A stretch of 64,000 bases of DNA from Candidatus Heimdallarchaeota archaeon (GTDB lineage Archaea; Asgardarchaeota; Heimdallarchaeia; Heimdallarchaeales; Heimdallarchaeaceae), in the NCBI GenBank assembly GCA_030603365.1, contig JAUVXV010000003.1:124001-188000 (forward strand). The letters run 5' to 3'. A program made the position numbers and the translations under genes. Within the stretch, counting starts at the first letter, position 1. Each line of letters begins with the position of its first letter. This document shows, piece by piece, positions 8,012 through 16,050 of this stretch. The notes beneath the pieces were generated by a model. That model saw nothing but the letters and a program-made list of their open reading frames with translations. It searched no databases and was not told where the DNA came from.

Positions 8012-8039
8012 TCATCCTATAATTTTAAAAGGGATGATT
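8010..8039. promoter_or_regulatory. Inverted repeat enclosing the TATA box of the 8053 gene
   Basis: AATCATCC (8010-8017) and GGATGATT (8032-8039) are perfect eight-base arms. The 14-base loop holds TATAATTTTAAAAG, whose TTTTAAAA part is 21-29 bases before the ATG at 8053, the expected TATA position. The left arm overlaps the preceding stop codon. A protein bound to the arms would cover the TATA box; alternatively it is a weak hairpin terminator for the upstream gene. Confidence 0.5.
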
Positions 8040-8052
8040 CTATTATTTTCAT

Positions 8053-8418
8053 ATGGTAAGGAAAAGAGATTTAATAACCTCTGCAAGAATTGTCTCTTAC
8101 ATAGGAGGAGTTCTTTATATTCTGGGAGCTGCTTTATTATTCCTTAACCACTTTATACCAGCTTTTGAGTTAGGATATGTTGGAACACGAGTAATAATCT
8201 ACTTATTTGGTTTATCTTTTAATGGTGATATTCTAGTTCTTGCCATAGTTGGAGTAGTAATAGGTGGCGGTATAATCATCTTACTAGGAGCAGAAACCTC
8301 ACATCTTCTTACAGGAATTCTTCTAATTGTACTAGCTGCTATAGGACTTGGAATTCCTGCAATACCAACTTTTGCTGGTGCAATATTATATCTGATAGCT
8401 TATACAAAGAAACGTTAA
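8053..8418 (+). CDS. Small membrane protein, paralogue of the next gene
   Basis: A 121-residue protein with about three to four membrane helices and almost no soluble part. It resembles the next gene along its whole length: a start of the form M[VA]RK followed by an Arg-Ile, a Gly-rich first helix with LYILGA against LWIVSG, and a near-identical third segment (GILLIVLAAIGLGIPAI against GILLIVFAIIGSGLPAI). The pair therefore arose by tandem duplication. Function unknown. Expression is probably governed by the TATA box inside the inverted repeat just upstream. Confidence 0.75.
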   Translation: MVRKRDLITSARIVSYIGGVLYILGAALLFLNHFIPAFELGYVGTRVIIYLFGLSFNGDILVLAIVGVVIGGGIIILLGAETSHLLTGILLIVLAAIGLGIPAIPTFAGAILYLIAYTKKR

Positions 8419-8506
8419 GAAAAAGTCCTTCAAATTACTCCCTATCTTTTAATTAGTTTTTCATCTGTGAATCCATTGAGAGATGTCTTAGAAAAATAGA
8501 AAAAAA

Positions 8507-8515
8507 TTTATATAC
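8507..8515 (+). promoter_or_regulatory. TATA box of the 8537 gene
   Basis: TTTATATAC lies 22-30 bases before the ATG at 8537, with an A-rich stretch in front. The spacing implies a transcript with little or no leader. Confidence 0.6.
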
Positions 8516-8536
8516 AATCGATACAATCTCTTTTCC

Positions 8537-8893
8537 ATGGCAAGGAAATCATCATGGGCTACTTGGGGTAGAATCCTTGGTGCTATAGCAGGTATACTTT
8601 GGATTGTATCAGGTGTCCTACAACTTATTGGAGATATTCTTGGCGAGAGTTTTACAAATATAGTCAACACAGCTGCATGGCTTAATGGCCTTGGAGGAGT
8701 AATAACTGATTTAATTTATGCAATAGTAATTATTGTTATAGGTGTATTAGTTTTCTTATTAAGTGTTGGAAGATTTGGAATAAAATACCTCATCATAGGA
8801 ATTCTCTTGATTGTTTTTGCTATTATCGGAAGTGGACTTCCAGCAATTTTAGCTTTAATTGGTGGAATCTTCTACATAATAGCCGGAGTATAA
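8537..8893 (+). CDS. Small membrane protein, paralogue of the previous gene
   Basis: A 118-residue protein with three to four membrane helices (about residues 10-32, 55-80, 82-100 and 103-118), starting MARKSSW. It shares the M[VA]RK start and the GILLIV...G.PAI segment with the gene at 8053, but has its own strong TATA box and a T-tract behind it, so the two are probably separate transcripts. No family was recognised with confidence. Confidence 0.75.
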   Translation: MARKSSWATWGRILGAIAGILWIVSGVLQLIGDILGESFTNIVNTAAWLNGLGGVITDLIYAIVIIVIGVLVFLLSVGRFGIKYLIIGILLIVFAIIGSGLPAILALIGGIFYIIAGV

Positions 8894-8903
8894 TCAATCA
8901 ATA

Positions 8904-8918
8904 TTCTTTTTTTTTCTT
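8904..8918 (+). terminator. T-rich tract after the 8537 gene
   Basis: A T run broken by single C residues starts 11 bases after the stop at 8891-8893, without a hairpin. Confidence 0.5.
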
Positions 8919-8970
8919 ATTTATTTTACAATAGTTTTTATATTTTGGTTCTTCCATTTATTTGAAGAAC

Positions 8971-11940
8971 ATGTCTGGTACTGGTCAACAACCTCCAGCT
9001 CTGTTTTTAGGTACAGAGCATTCAACAGATGAACCCGTTTATTTGCCATTAAAAGCACTTAATAGACACATTAGTGTTTTTGGACAATCTGGTAGTGGTA
9101 AAACCGTAGCTTGTAAAATTTTGATAGAAGAAGCAGTTAGAAATGACATCCCAGCTATTATTATCGATCCTCAAGGAGATATCAGCAGTTTAGCAATGGT
9201 TGAGGATTATGAGAAGCTAAAACCATATGGGATTTCAGAAGAGTTCTACAAACAATACAAGGATAAAGTAGAAGTAGTTATTTTTACTCCAGCATCAGAA
9301 AAAGGGATTCCTCTATCTATTAATCCTCTAATTATGCCTCCACAAGAACTTGACAGAGAGGAGAAAATTCTAGCAATAGATGGTATTGCTACAACTATGG
9401 CAAATGTATTAAGATACAAACTTAATTCAGAGAAAGGAGGGGCAGTTAAAGCTTATCTTGTATCTCTTTTTGAGCAATGTTTGGAAAAAGACATTTTGAT
9501 TGCAGATTTCGAGATGTTGATTGATTTAATAAAAACAGAGGAAGCTTATCTATCCGATAGCATCCGATCACTATTGTCAACAAAAGAGAAAGAATCATTG
9601 ATTAAGAGAATAAAATCAGTAAATGTAGGTGCTTCTTCGCTTGTATTCAATCTAGGTCCTAAATTATCTGTTCAGACATTAATTAGATCAACAAATCCTG
9701 ATAAAATAAGAATAGCGATTATATTTCTAAATACTCTTTCTAGTCTGAGATTAAGGGAATTGTATATTACAACTCTAGCCCAGAGTCTTTATACTTTCAT
9801 CCGCTCTAATCCTTCAGATGATCCTCAACTAATATTCTATATAGATGAATTAGCAGGACCACCTCAGCTTATACCTCCTCATCCTAAAAACCCTCCAACA
9901 AAACAATGGCTTCAGTTGCTGTTTAAACAAGGTCGTAAATATGGTTTATCAATGCTAGTTGCTACTCAGAATGTTAGTGATGTTGATTACAAATCCTTTG
10001 GACAAGTGAGCACCTTTCTTTTTGGTAGATTTGTAACTCCCCAAGATTTGAGAATTGTGGATAAAATGTTACAATCTCATCCTGAAGCTAGATATATTGT
10101 TGATCAGCTTCAAAAATTCAGAAGCGGTGAATTCTATATTCTTTCACCAGACAATTTCAAAGCTCCCGTTCACATTTTAACCAGAAGATTATATTCGGTT
10201 CATAAAACACTGTCAGATGAAGATGTAGCAAAAATGTATGAATTGCCTCCCCCAACGTTGTGTAAACAAATTGGAGATTATGATCACGATATAGATTCAG
10301 TAGATTTTGAAGACATAGAAAAGGAGTTAAATTTAGAAGATTTAGAGAAAGAGCTATCAGCTATTCGAAAACTGACTAAGACTTCTAGTCTATTAGATAA
10401 GCAAGTTGATATCGAACCTGAAGAAGATGAAGATGAACTAGAAACAGACGAAGAATCAGCAGAAAAAGAAGAGCTTACAATAAGTGAACCAGTTGATGAG
10501 ACAGTAATAATCGAGTCAATAGATCTGAGTCATATCGTTGGTTCAATGGGTGAACAGTTTCTTAAGTATGAACCTGTTGATTTTAAAGAACTTTTACAGA
10601 AGTTTTTTGGAAGAGAAAAAATCAAATACCTTGGTACTGAAAATCTTGAATTAGCTTATCTTCCTTTCCTCTACTTGGATTTCCAAATTAAAGCTGTTCG
10701 ACGAGTAAAGGTTCATTATGCTAATGCAGAAAGGTGGGAAGATATAGCTTTAGAGCAGCCGATAAAACGTATTTTTCCTCTAATTGATAGAATTGAATAC
10801 AGTGATGGTGAAAAGATTTGGAATGAAACAAATATTCCAATTCAACCTGAAGAGATTTTCGAAGAATTAATCTCAATTCTTCCAATGAAGAATTTGGGGA
10901 GTTTATTTGCTCCTTCTTCATCTAATATCAAGAAACTGGAGGTTCAACGTAGTCCCGAGAGCATCCTAGAATCTTTCCATGATGTGCTATTAATAGACCA
11001 AACTTTCTATGTAGATACTTGGAGCAAGGCAATTAACGAAGGTTTGCTTAAAATAGAAGATGATCATGAAGCGGAAATTAAAAGTTGGATGGATGAACTG
11101 GAAAAAGAAAGAGAACAAATATGGACTATAATTGATGATAAAAGGAAGAAAGTCAAGCAATTTAAAGCTAAAATTGAAGAAGCAAAAGCTATTTACGTTA
11201 CCCTTAAGCCTCTAATGGAAGATAAATTCAAATATAAGAGTACAGCTGAAGTCGGTAATTATAATAAAGCAGTGGAAACAATCAAATTTGGTCCAGAGGT
11301 TGTGAAAAATTTCGTTAAGGATGTAGAAAAGGGTATAACTAGGATTAAAGAGATAGACAAGATGTTTAAAGCTTCTCCAAAAGTAAAATTGTTAGATGAG
11401 AGCAAGCACATCATCAATAAAAGAGATTTTATTACTCCAAAGTCATCAGAGATGAAAGAAATCTATGCTGCATTAGTTTATATTCCTGTTTCTTTAGCTA
11501 AGATATCTATTGTTGACTCTCAAGGAAACAAAATTCAAGTAAATGGTATCGCTGAATCTGTTCTAGGCACAGAGGTTCATCTATTATGTGATGTGTGTTT
11601 AAGTAAGCATTCTGCTAAAATGCTCTTCGTTTCAACTCCTGATGTTTGTTCAGTCTGTGGGAAGGTTCTATGTCAAGATCATACTATTGTTGACAGCGTA
11701 ACAAAATCGATTTTATGCTCTGAACATGCAGTTGTCTGTTCTTATTGTCAAAATGTAGTTTCATCAGAGAAAGGAACAAAGTGCGATTTCTGTGATGACT
11801 ATGTGTGTGAAGAACATATATTCCGATGTTCGTCATGTAAGAAAGTTCTTTGTAAGAAACATTCAAAAGAGATAGAGAAGAAAGGGATGTTTAAAGAAGA
11901 AAAACTTTACAAATGCCCTGATCATGTCAAAAGGAAGTGA
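8971..11940 (+). CDS. HerA/VirD4-like P-loop ATPase with C-terminal zinc-rich tail
   Basis: About 989 residues from ATG 8971 (a TTG at 8962 is also in frame; residue numbers here are from the TTG). Residues 1-410 are a HerA/FtsK-type motor: Walker A GQSGSGKT at 41-48, IIIDPQGD at 67-73, Walker B LIFYIDE at 290-296, sensor VATQN at 333-337 and an arginine in LFGRF at 356. The middle holds an acidic stretch (430-520) and a coiled coil (about 710-800). From residue 876 to 985 there are at least ten CxxC or CxxH pairs, like tandem treble-clef or B-box zinc fingers. HerA motors translocate DNA, usually with the NurA nuclease; no nurA is here. It heads a tight run with two kinases and endonuclease IV. 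Confidence 0.88.
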   Translation: MSGTGQQPPALFLGTEHSTDEPVYLPLKALNRHISVFGQSGSGKTVACKILIEEAVRNDIPAIIIDPQGDISSLAMVEDYEKLKPYGISEEFYKQYKDKVEVVIFTPASEKGIPLSINPLIMPPQELDREEKILAIDGIATTMANVLRYKLNSEKGGAVKAYLVSLFEQCLEKDILIADFEMLIDLIKTEEAYLSDSIRSLLSTKEKESLIKRIKSVNVGASSLVFNLGPKLSVQTLIRSTNPDKIRIAIIFLNTLSSLRLRELYITTLAQSLYTFIRSNPSDDPQLIFYIDELAGPPQLIPPHPKNPPTKQWLQLLFKQGRKYGLSMLVATQNVSDVDYKSFGQVSTFLFGRFVTPQDLRIVDKMLQSHPEARYIVDQLQKFRSGEFYILSPDNFKAPVHILTRRLYSVHKTLSDEDVAKMYELPPPTLCKQIGDYDHDIDSVDFEDIEKELNLEDLEKELSAIRKLTKTSSLLDKQVDIEPEEDEDELETDEESAEKEELTISEPVDETVIIESIDLSHIVGSMGEQFLKYEPVDFKELLQKFFGREKIKYLGTENLELAYLPFLYLDFQIKAVRRVKVHYANAERWEDIALEQPIKRIFPLIDRIEYSDGEKIWNETNIPIQPEEIFEELISILPMKNLGSLFAPSSSNIKKLEVQRSPESILESFHDVLLIDQTFYVDTWSKAINEGLLKIEDDHEAEIKSWMDELEKEREQIWTIIDDKRKKVKQFKAKIEEAKAIYVTLKPLMEDKFKYKSTAEVGNYNKAVETIKFGPEVVKNFVKDVEKGITRIKEIDKMFKASPKVKLLDESKHIINKRDFITPKSSEMKEIYAALVYIPVSLAKISIVDSQGNKIQVNGIAESVLGTEVHLLCDVCLSKHSAKMLFVSTPDVCSVCGKVLCQDHTIVDSVTKSILCSEHAVVCSYCQNVVSSEKGTKCDFCDDYVCEEHIFRCSSCKKVLCKKHSKEIEKKGMFKEEKLYKCPDHVKRK

Positions 11941-12524
11941 CAAATATCTCTAATAAGTATAGAAAAAGACCTTCACTAGTAATTCTATTAGCTGGACTAC
12001 CTGGTACAGGTAAATCGACATTAGCAAGAAAATTAGCTCGTAGATATAGACTCGAACATATCAGTACTGATTCTGTTAGGAAAAGAATTTTTAGAGATGT
12101 AAGAAGAGATCATTTTGGTCGTGGTTCATACTCAAATAGACAAAGGATGGTTGTATATGACACCATATATTATGTAGTTTATACTTTGTTGAAACATAGA
12201 GTCGGTTGTGTCTTGGATGGTACTTTCTATCAGGATAGGATGAGGGCAAAAGTTGGTAGAATCTGTGCTCGGTTCGATGCTAAATTCATCTTAGTAATGG
12301 TAACATGTCCTGATGAAATTATCAAGAAGAGGTTTGAAGAAAGAGAAAAAAGAGAAAGACGAACACTTAGTGACGCTGATTCAAAAATCTATGAGAAATT
12401 TAGACAATTGTTTGAACCCACTAACTTACGTCATATCAAAGTTGATATGGGCACAAATCATGATAAAATCCTAGAATTGATTAGCAATGCTATCTCAGAA
12501 AGAAAAGGTGGAGCTGTTAAGTAA
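11937..12524 (+). CDS. P-loop kinase (AAA_33/COG0645-like)
   Basis: A 195-residue P-loop kinase with Walker A GLPGTGKST at 20-28, a substrate-site segment STDSVRKRIF near 43-52, an LDGTF element, and CPDEIIKKRFEERE typical of the lid region. It resembles small-molecule kinases such as gluconate or zeta-toxin-like kinases, and the COG0645 domain that in bacteria is fused to an aminoglycoside-phosphotransferase-like domain. The GTG start at 11937 overlaps the HerA-like stop as GTGA, so translation is probably coupled. The substrate is unknown. Confidence 0.82.
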   Translation: MTNISNKYRKRPSLVILLAGLPGTGKSTLARKLARRYRLEHISTDSVRKRIFRDVRRDHFGRGSYSNRQRMVVYDTIYYVVYTLLKHRVGCVLDGTFYQDRMRAKVGRICARFDAKFILVMVTCPDEIIKKRFEEREKRERRTLSDADSKIYEKFRQLFEPTNLRHIKVDMGTNHDKILELISNAISERKGGAVK

Positions 12525-13476
12525 ACCATCAACCTATCCGCATGAAACAGATGTAGAAATCCAAGTTATTGAAACAAATATAAGTTGGGTTTTTCTTACT
12601 GGATCACATGCTTATAAAATGAAGAAAGAAATAAAATTCGGAGAAATTCTTGATTTTTCAACACTGGAAAAGAGACACATTGCATGTGAGAATGAGATAA
12701 TATTCAACAAGAGATTAGCTCCTTCTATTTATCTAGAATATGTTTCACTAAATTCAGATTTACAGATCTCTGGACAAGGTCTGCCTATAGAATATTTAGT
12801 AAAAATGAAACAACTGGAACAAGAAGATTTACTTCTCGAAAAAGTCATAAGAGGGGAAGAAATCTCCGATACTCTACTTGTTACATTGGCTAATGTGATT
12901 TTTAAATTTCATCAGAGGAATGTTATTGACCCTAGTTTCTCAGTTTTTGAGACTATTTATGAGAAATGGGATGAGAATTTTCGAACGACACGAACGTATC
13001 CTAACTTTCCATTTGATAGGGATTTAGAAAAACGAGTATACCAATTTCTAGAGAAGAATAAGACGTATTTTGAAAAACGAGGAATTGAGAAGAAGATTGT
13101 TGATGGTCACGGAGATTTAATATTGGCAAATATCTTTAAATCTGAAGAAAGTGTGATTATTTTTGATTGCATAGAATTTAATGAGATGTTAAGAATTCAA
13201 GATATTTTGGAAGAGGTAGCATTTCTAGCCATGGACTTAGATTTTCATGAAATGCGTAAAAAATCTGATTTATTCTTATCCTCATATCTTGAAAAAACCG
13301 ATGAAAATCTGACTCCTTCATCACCCATATTAAGTTTCTATAAATCGTATAGAGCGTATGTGAGAGCAAAAGTATATTTCTCTCAATCATTACAAGAACA
13401 ATCTGAGCAAAAGAAAACTGAAGTTGAAGAACTTTCGTTGAAATATATGGAATTAGCTTCATCTTATCACTTCTAA
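12487..13476 (+). CDS. Aminoglycoside-phosphotransferase-like kinase (COG2187-like)
   Basis: A 329-residue protein of the APH/choline kinase fold. The catalytic loop is DGHGDLILANIF (His208, Asp210, Asn215) and the metal-binding Asp is in IIFDCIEF at 227. The segment FLTGSHAYKMKKEIKFG near 36-52 matches the start of the COG2187 family, with the ATP-contacting lysines. The ATG at 12487 lies 38 bases inside the P-loop kinase gene; GTG 12508 is an alternative start with less overlap. In many bacteria these two domains are one protein with the APH-like part first; here they are two genes in the opposite order. The substrate is unknown and resistance should not be assumed. Confidence 0.82.
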   Translation: MLSQKEKVELLSKPSTYPHETDVEIQVIETNISWVFLTGSHAYKMKKEIKFGEILDFSTLEKRHIACENEIIFNKRLAPSIYLEYVSLNSDLQISGQGLPIEYLVKMKQLEQEDLLLEKVIRGEEISDTLLVTLANVIFKFHQRNVIDPSFSVFETIYEKWDENFRTTRTYPNFPFDRDLEKRVYQFLEKNKTYFEKRGIEKKIVDGHGDLILANIFKSEESVIIFDCIEFNEMLRIQDILEEVAFLAMDLDFHEMRKKSDLFLSSYLEKTDENLTPSSPILSFYKSYRAYVRAKVYFSQSLQEQSEQKKTEVEELSLKYMELASSYHF

Positions 13477-13490
13477 AAACTGTGAACAAT

Positions 13491-14360
13491 ATGTCTAATA
13501 TTGATGTTAAAATTGGTTGTCATGTATCAATTGCAAAATCAGTAGATTTAGCAGTAGACAGAGCTGTTCAAATCAATGGTAATACATTTCAGATTTTTAC
13601 TAAAAATCCTAGAGGATGGTCAGCTAAAATACTCAATGAAGAAGAAGTTCAACAGTTTCGTTTAAAGCTAAAAAAACATGAGATAACCCATGTTTTTGGT
13701 CATATCTCTTATTTACCAAACCTTGCTTCTACAGATTCAGAAATATATTCAAAGTCTATTCGTTCATTTCTCAACGAAATTGAGAGGTGTGTTACCTTAG
13801 GAGTTTCTTACTTTGTTGTTCATGGGGGTTCATACAAAAGTAGTACATTTGATAAAGGTATGAAACGATATATTGATTCTATTTTGAAGGGTATAGATCA
13901 AGCTAAAGGGAAGGTTGTAATCCTCATCGAAAATTCCTCTGGTGGTGTTAATTCACTAACAGGTACATTTGATAATATAAGCGTAATCTTAGATGAAATA
14001 GCAGATAAAAGTGCAGTGCAAGTGTGCTTAGATACCTGTCATGCTTTTAGTTCAGGATATGATTTGCGTACTGAAAAATCTGTTAGTAAAACTATTAATG
14101 ATATGGAAACACATATCGGATTAAGTAATATCTCTCTTATTCACGCTAATGATTCTCTCGGAAAACTTAACTCTAATAGAGATAGACATCAGCATTTAGG
14201 TCTAGGAGAAATAGGAGAGCAAGGATTCAAAGCAATGATCAATCATAGAAATTTACAAGAGAAACCATGGATTCTTGAAACACCTATAAATGAAATTAGA
14301 GGAGATACTGAAAATATTGAATACTTACGCTCTTTAATTGAAAAAGATAGTAACAATTAG
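13491..14360 (+). CDS. nfo: Endonuclease IV (AP endonuclease)
   Basis: A 289-residue TIM-barrel AP endonuclease from ATG 13491 (a GTG at 13482 adds three residues). The zinc ligands of the family are all visible: His in FGHISYLPN, His in VVHGGSY, Glu in ILIENSSGG, Asp and His in CLDTCHAFSSGYD, His in LIHANDS, Asp and His in NRDRHQHLG, and Glu in WILETP. The enzyme cuts DNA 5' to abasic sites in base excision repair. It follows the kinase gene by 14 bases, so a DNA repair enzyme shares a likely transcript with a DNA motor and two kinases. Confidence 0.95.
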   Translation: MSNIDVKIGCHVSIAKSVDLAVDRAVQINGNTFQIFTKNPRGWSAKILNEEEVQQFRLKLKKHEITHVFGHISYLPNLASTDSEIYSKSIRSFLNEIERCVTLGVSYFVVHGGSYKSSTFDKGMKRYIDSILKGIDQAKGKVVILIENSSGGVNSLTGTFDNISVILDEIADKSAVQVCLDTCHAFSSGYDLRTEKSVSKTINDMETHIGLSNISLIHANDSLGKLNSNRDRHQHLGLGEIGEQGFKAMINHRNLQEKPWILETPINEIRGDTENIEYLRSLIEKDSNN

Positions 14361-14965
14361 AAGAGAGGAGGGAATATTTGATTGAATACTATAGCAAATA
14401 ATACTGCAAGAGCTATTGAATAAAGTCCTGCGAGGAATGAGGGTGCTATTTTTGGTGTTCTCTTCTCACCTGGACGAATATCTGTATCAATAAATCTTCC
14501 AGTTGAATCATCTAATGATTGACCTGTTGCCATCTCACTAATAATTTTCTTCTTTCTTAATACTTGAACCTCTTTCTTGACTTCCTCAAAATCTGCAGCT
14601 TTGAATCTAAGAAATTTTCGTTCAAAAAAGAAGGAAGTTTTAACCCATAACCACAGTGCTTGCATATAATCAAGAGATGTTGAGAATCCATATAATAAAG
14701 CAGAACCACCATACAAGAATAGAAACAGTACAGTTGTGTTCAAAGAACCACTGTTAAAACCAAGCCCTAGAAGAATTCCTGTTAACATGGCTGAAAACCA
14801 TAATATGGATGCTAGAAGCCATGAAGATAATGGCATTTTCATCATATTATCATATAAAATACCTGCTTTGGAAGATTGAAAAGAATAACCACAATATGGG
14901 CATTTGAAAGTTGTTTTATCATCTAAAAGACTAATTTCTTCTAATCTGCAGAATCTACAATCCAT
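14357..14965 (-). CDS. Zinc-ribbon membrane protein
   Basis: A 202-residue protein. The N-terminus is a small zinc ribbon (Cys3, Cys6, Cys22, Cys25 in CRFC and CPYC). Two close membrane helices follow at about 47-70 and 77-97, then a basic amphipathic region, and a last helix at about 176-198. Such zinc-ribbon membrane proteins are common in archaea, with no known function. The 3' end overlaps the end of nfo by four bases on the opposite strand. Confidence 0.75.
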   Translation of the reverse strand: MDCRFCRLEEISLLDDKTTFKCPYCGYSFQSSKAGILYDNMMKMPLSSWLLASILWFSAMLTGILLGLGFNSGSLNTTVLFLFLYGGSALLYGFSTSLDYMQALWLWVKTSFFFERKFLRFKAADFEEVKKEVQVLRKKKIISEMATGQSLDDSTGRFIDTDIRPGEKRTPKIAPSFLAGLYSIALAVLFAIVFNQIFPPLF

Positions 14966-15061
14966 ACTTGATCACCGATTATTACAAAGAAGATAATTGT
15001 GAAGACTTTATATTCTTTGCGGAATTACCCCATAAGTCGATATATAAAATCTTTTCTCTGT

Positions 15062-15982
15062 TTAAGAGAAGAGAGAGTGAATGTGTTCGTCAAGTTGATA
15101 AGGTTCTAAGTCCTTCTTGTGCTTATTGAGATAATCTTGAATGAGAGAAGAAAGCCTTCTAGCCTCAGGTAGAGCTAATTCATCCTTAACTGCTATAGAT
15201 ATAACATGTTCATTTTCTTCTGTGATGAAATAAAAATAAGGTTCAATTTTAATGACTTTAAATTTCTCATGGCCTAATAATTCATTTGTAAATCCGCTTA
15301 GAGCTCTCAAATAACCAACAAACATACTAGGGTCATCAACAACTTGGTTTGGATCAAATAAACTAATCATGTTTCCATTTAAATCAGAGATAAGAACTGC
15401 TTCAGGAGTTATATCTTGCACTTCCATAAGTTGCTTAACTTTTGTAGTAAACCATTTCATTGCGTAATCAATATTTTCGTTTTCTCTGATTGAGGTTTTA
15501 AAGATTTGAAAAGATAAATTAGAATAGTTGGACATTTTTGTCAGGTTCATTGTATTAATAATCTGTTCTAAATTCATGGAATTCTTGAGGTCTGCTTTGT
15601 TAGCTAAGAAAAGAATTACTTTATCTGAATAGTACCCCTTTAACCATTCGTCTACCATAATCCAGAACCACTTAGTAGCTTCATCCATCTGTTCATTATC
15701 AGTTGAATCTAAAACAAAAATTATACCTACAGAGGTCATAGCATAAGATTTCCAGATGGTTGAACGATAAGATTTTTGTCCTGATATATCAAATATATTA
15801 AAGGTCAAATCCCCTATTTTTATTTGTTCAAAATTCACACCTACTGAAGGTTTTGGTCTAGTAAACTTCTCAACTTTAAACCAATTGACTAGAGTAGTTT
15901 TTCCAACATATGGTAAACCTATAATGGTAATCGGAATACCTTTCTTCTTTAACCTAAGTAAATCGTCCATTCCTTCTCTCAA
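15062..15982 (-). CDS. Arf/Rag-like small GTPase with C-terminal roadblock/longin-type domain
   Basis: A 306-residue protein. Residues 16-190 are a Ras-superfamily GTPase: G1 GLPYVGKTT (22-30), switch I region PSVGVNFE (Ser where Arf has Thr), G3 DISGQ (65-69, catalytic Gln kept), G4 NKAD (128-131). Residues about 193-306 form a separate alpha/beta domain (AVLISDLNGNMI, then YFYFITEENEHVISI, then RRLSSLIQDYL) whose order of elements resembles roadblock/longin folds, known as partners of Ras-like GTPases; that fold is inferred. The ATG could also be Met5. The 764-residue gene upstream on the same strand ends 68 bases before this start, so the two are likely co-expressed. Confidence 0.88.
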   Translation of the reverse strand: MREGMDDLLRLKKKGIPITIIGLPYVGKTTLVNWFKVEKFTRPKPSVGVNFEQIKIGDLTFNIFDISGQKSYRSTIWKSYAMTSVGIIFVLDSTDNEQMDEATKWFWIMVDEWLKGYYSDKVILFLANKADLKNSMNLEQIINTMNLTKMSNYSNLSFQIFKTSIRENENIDYAMKWFTTKVKQLMEVQDITPEAVLISDLNGNMISLFDPNQVVDDPSMFVGYLRALSGFTNELLGHEKFKVIKIEPYFYFITEENEHVISIAVKDELALPEARRLSSLIQDYLNKHKKDLEPYQLDEHIHSLFS

Positions 15983-16050
15983 AAAATATCCTCCCCAAGT
16001 GTTTTAAATATTAAGATTGAGGAATAAGAAAAAGAAATAGAAAAGATTAT

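Noticed and set aside
12487..13476. Aminoglycoside resistance gene
   Set aside because: The fold and HGDL loop are shared by many kinases; the match is to the COG2187 type that is not linked to resistance, so no resistance is claimed.
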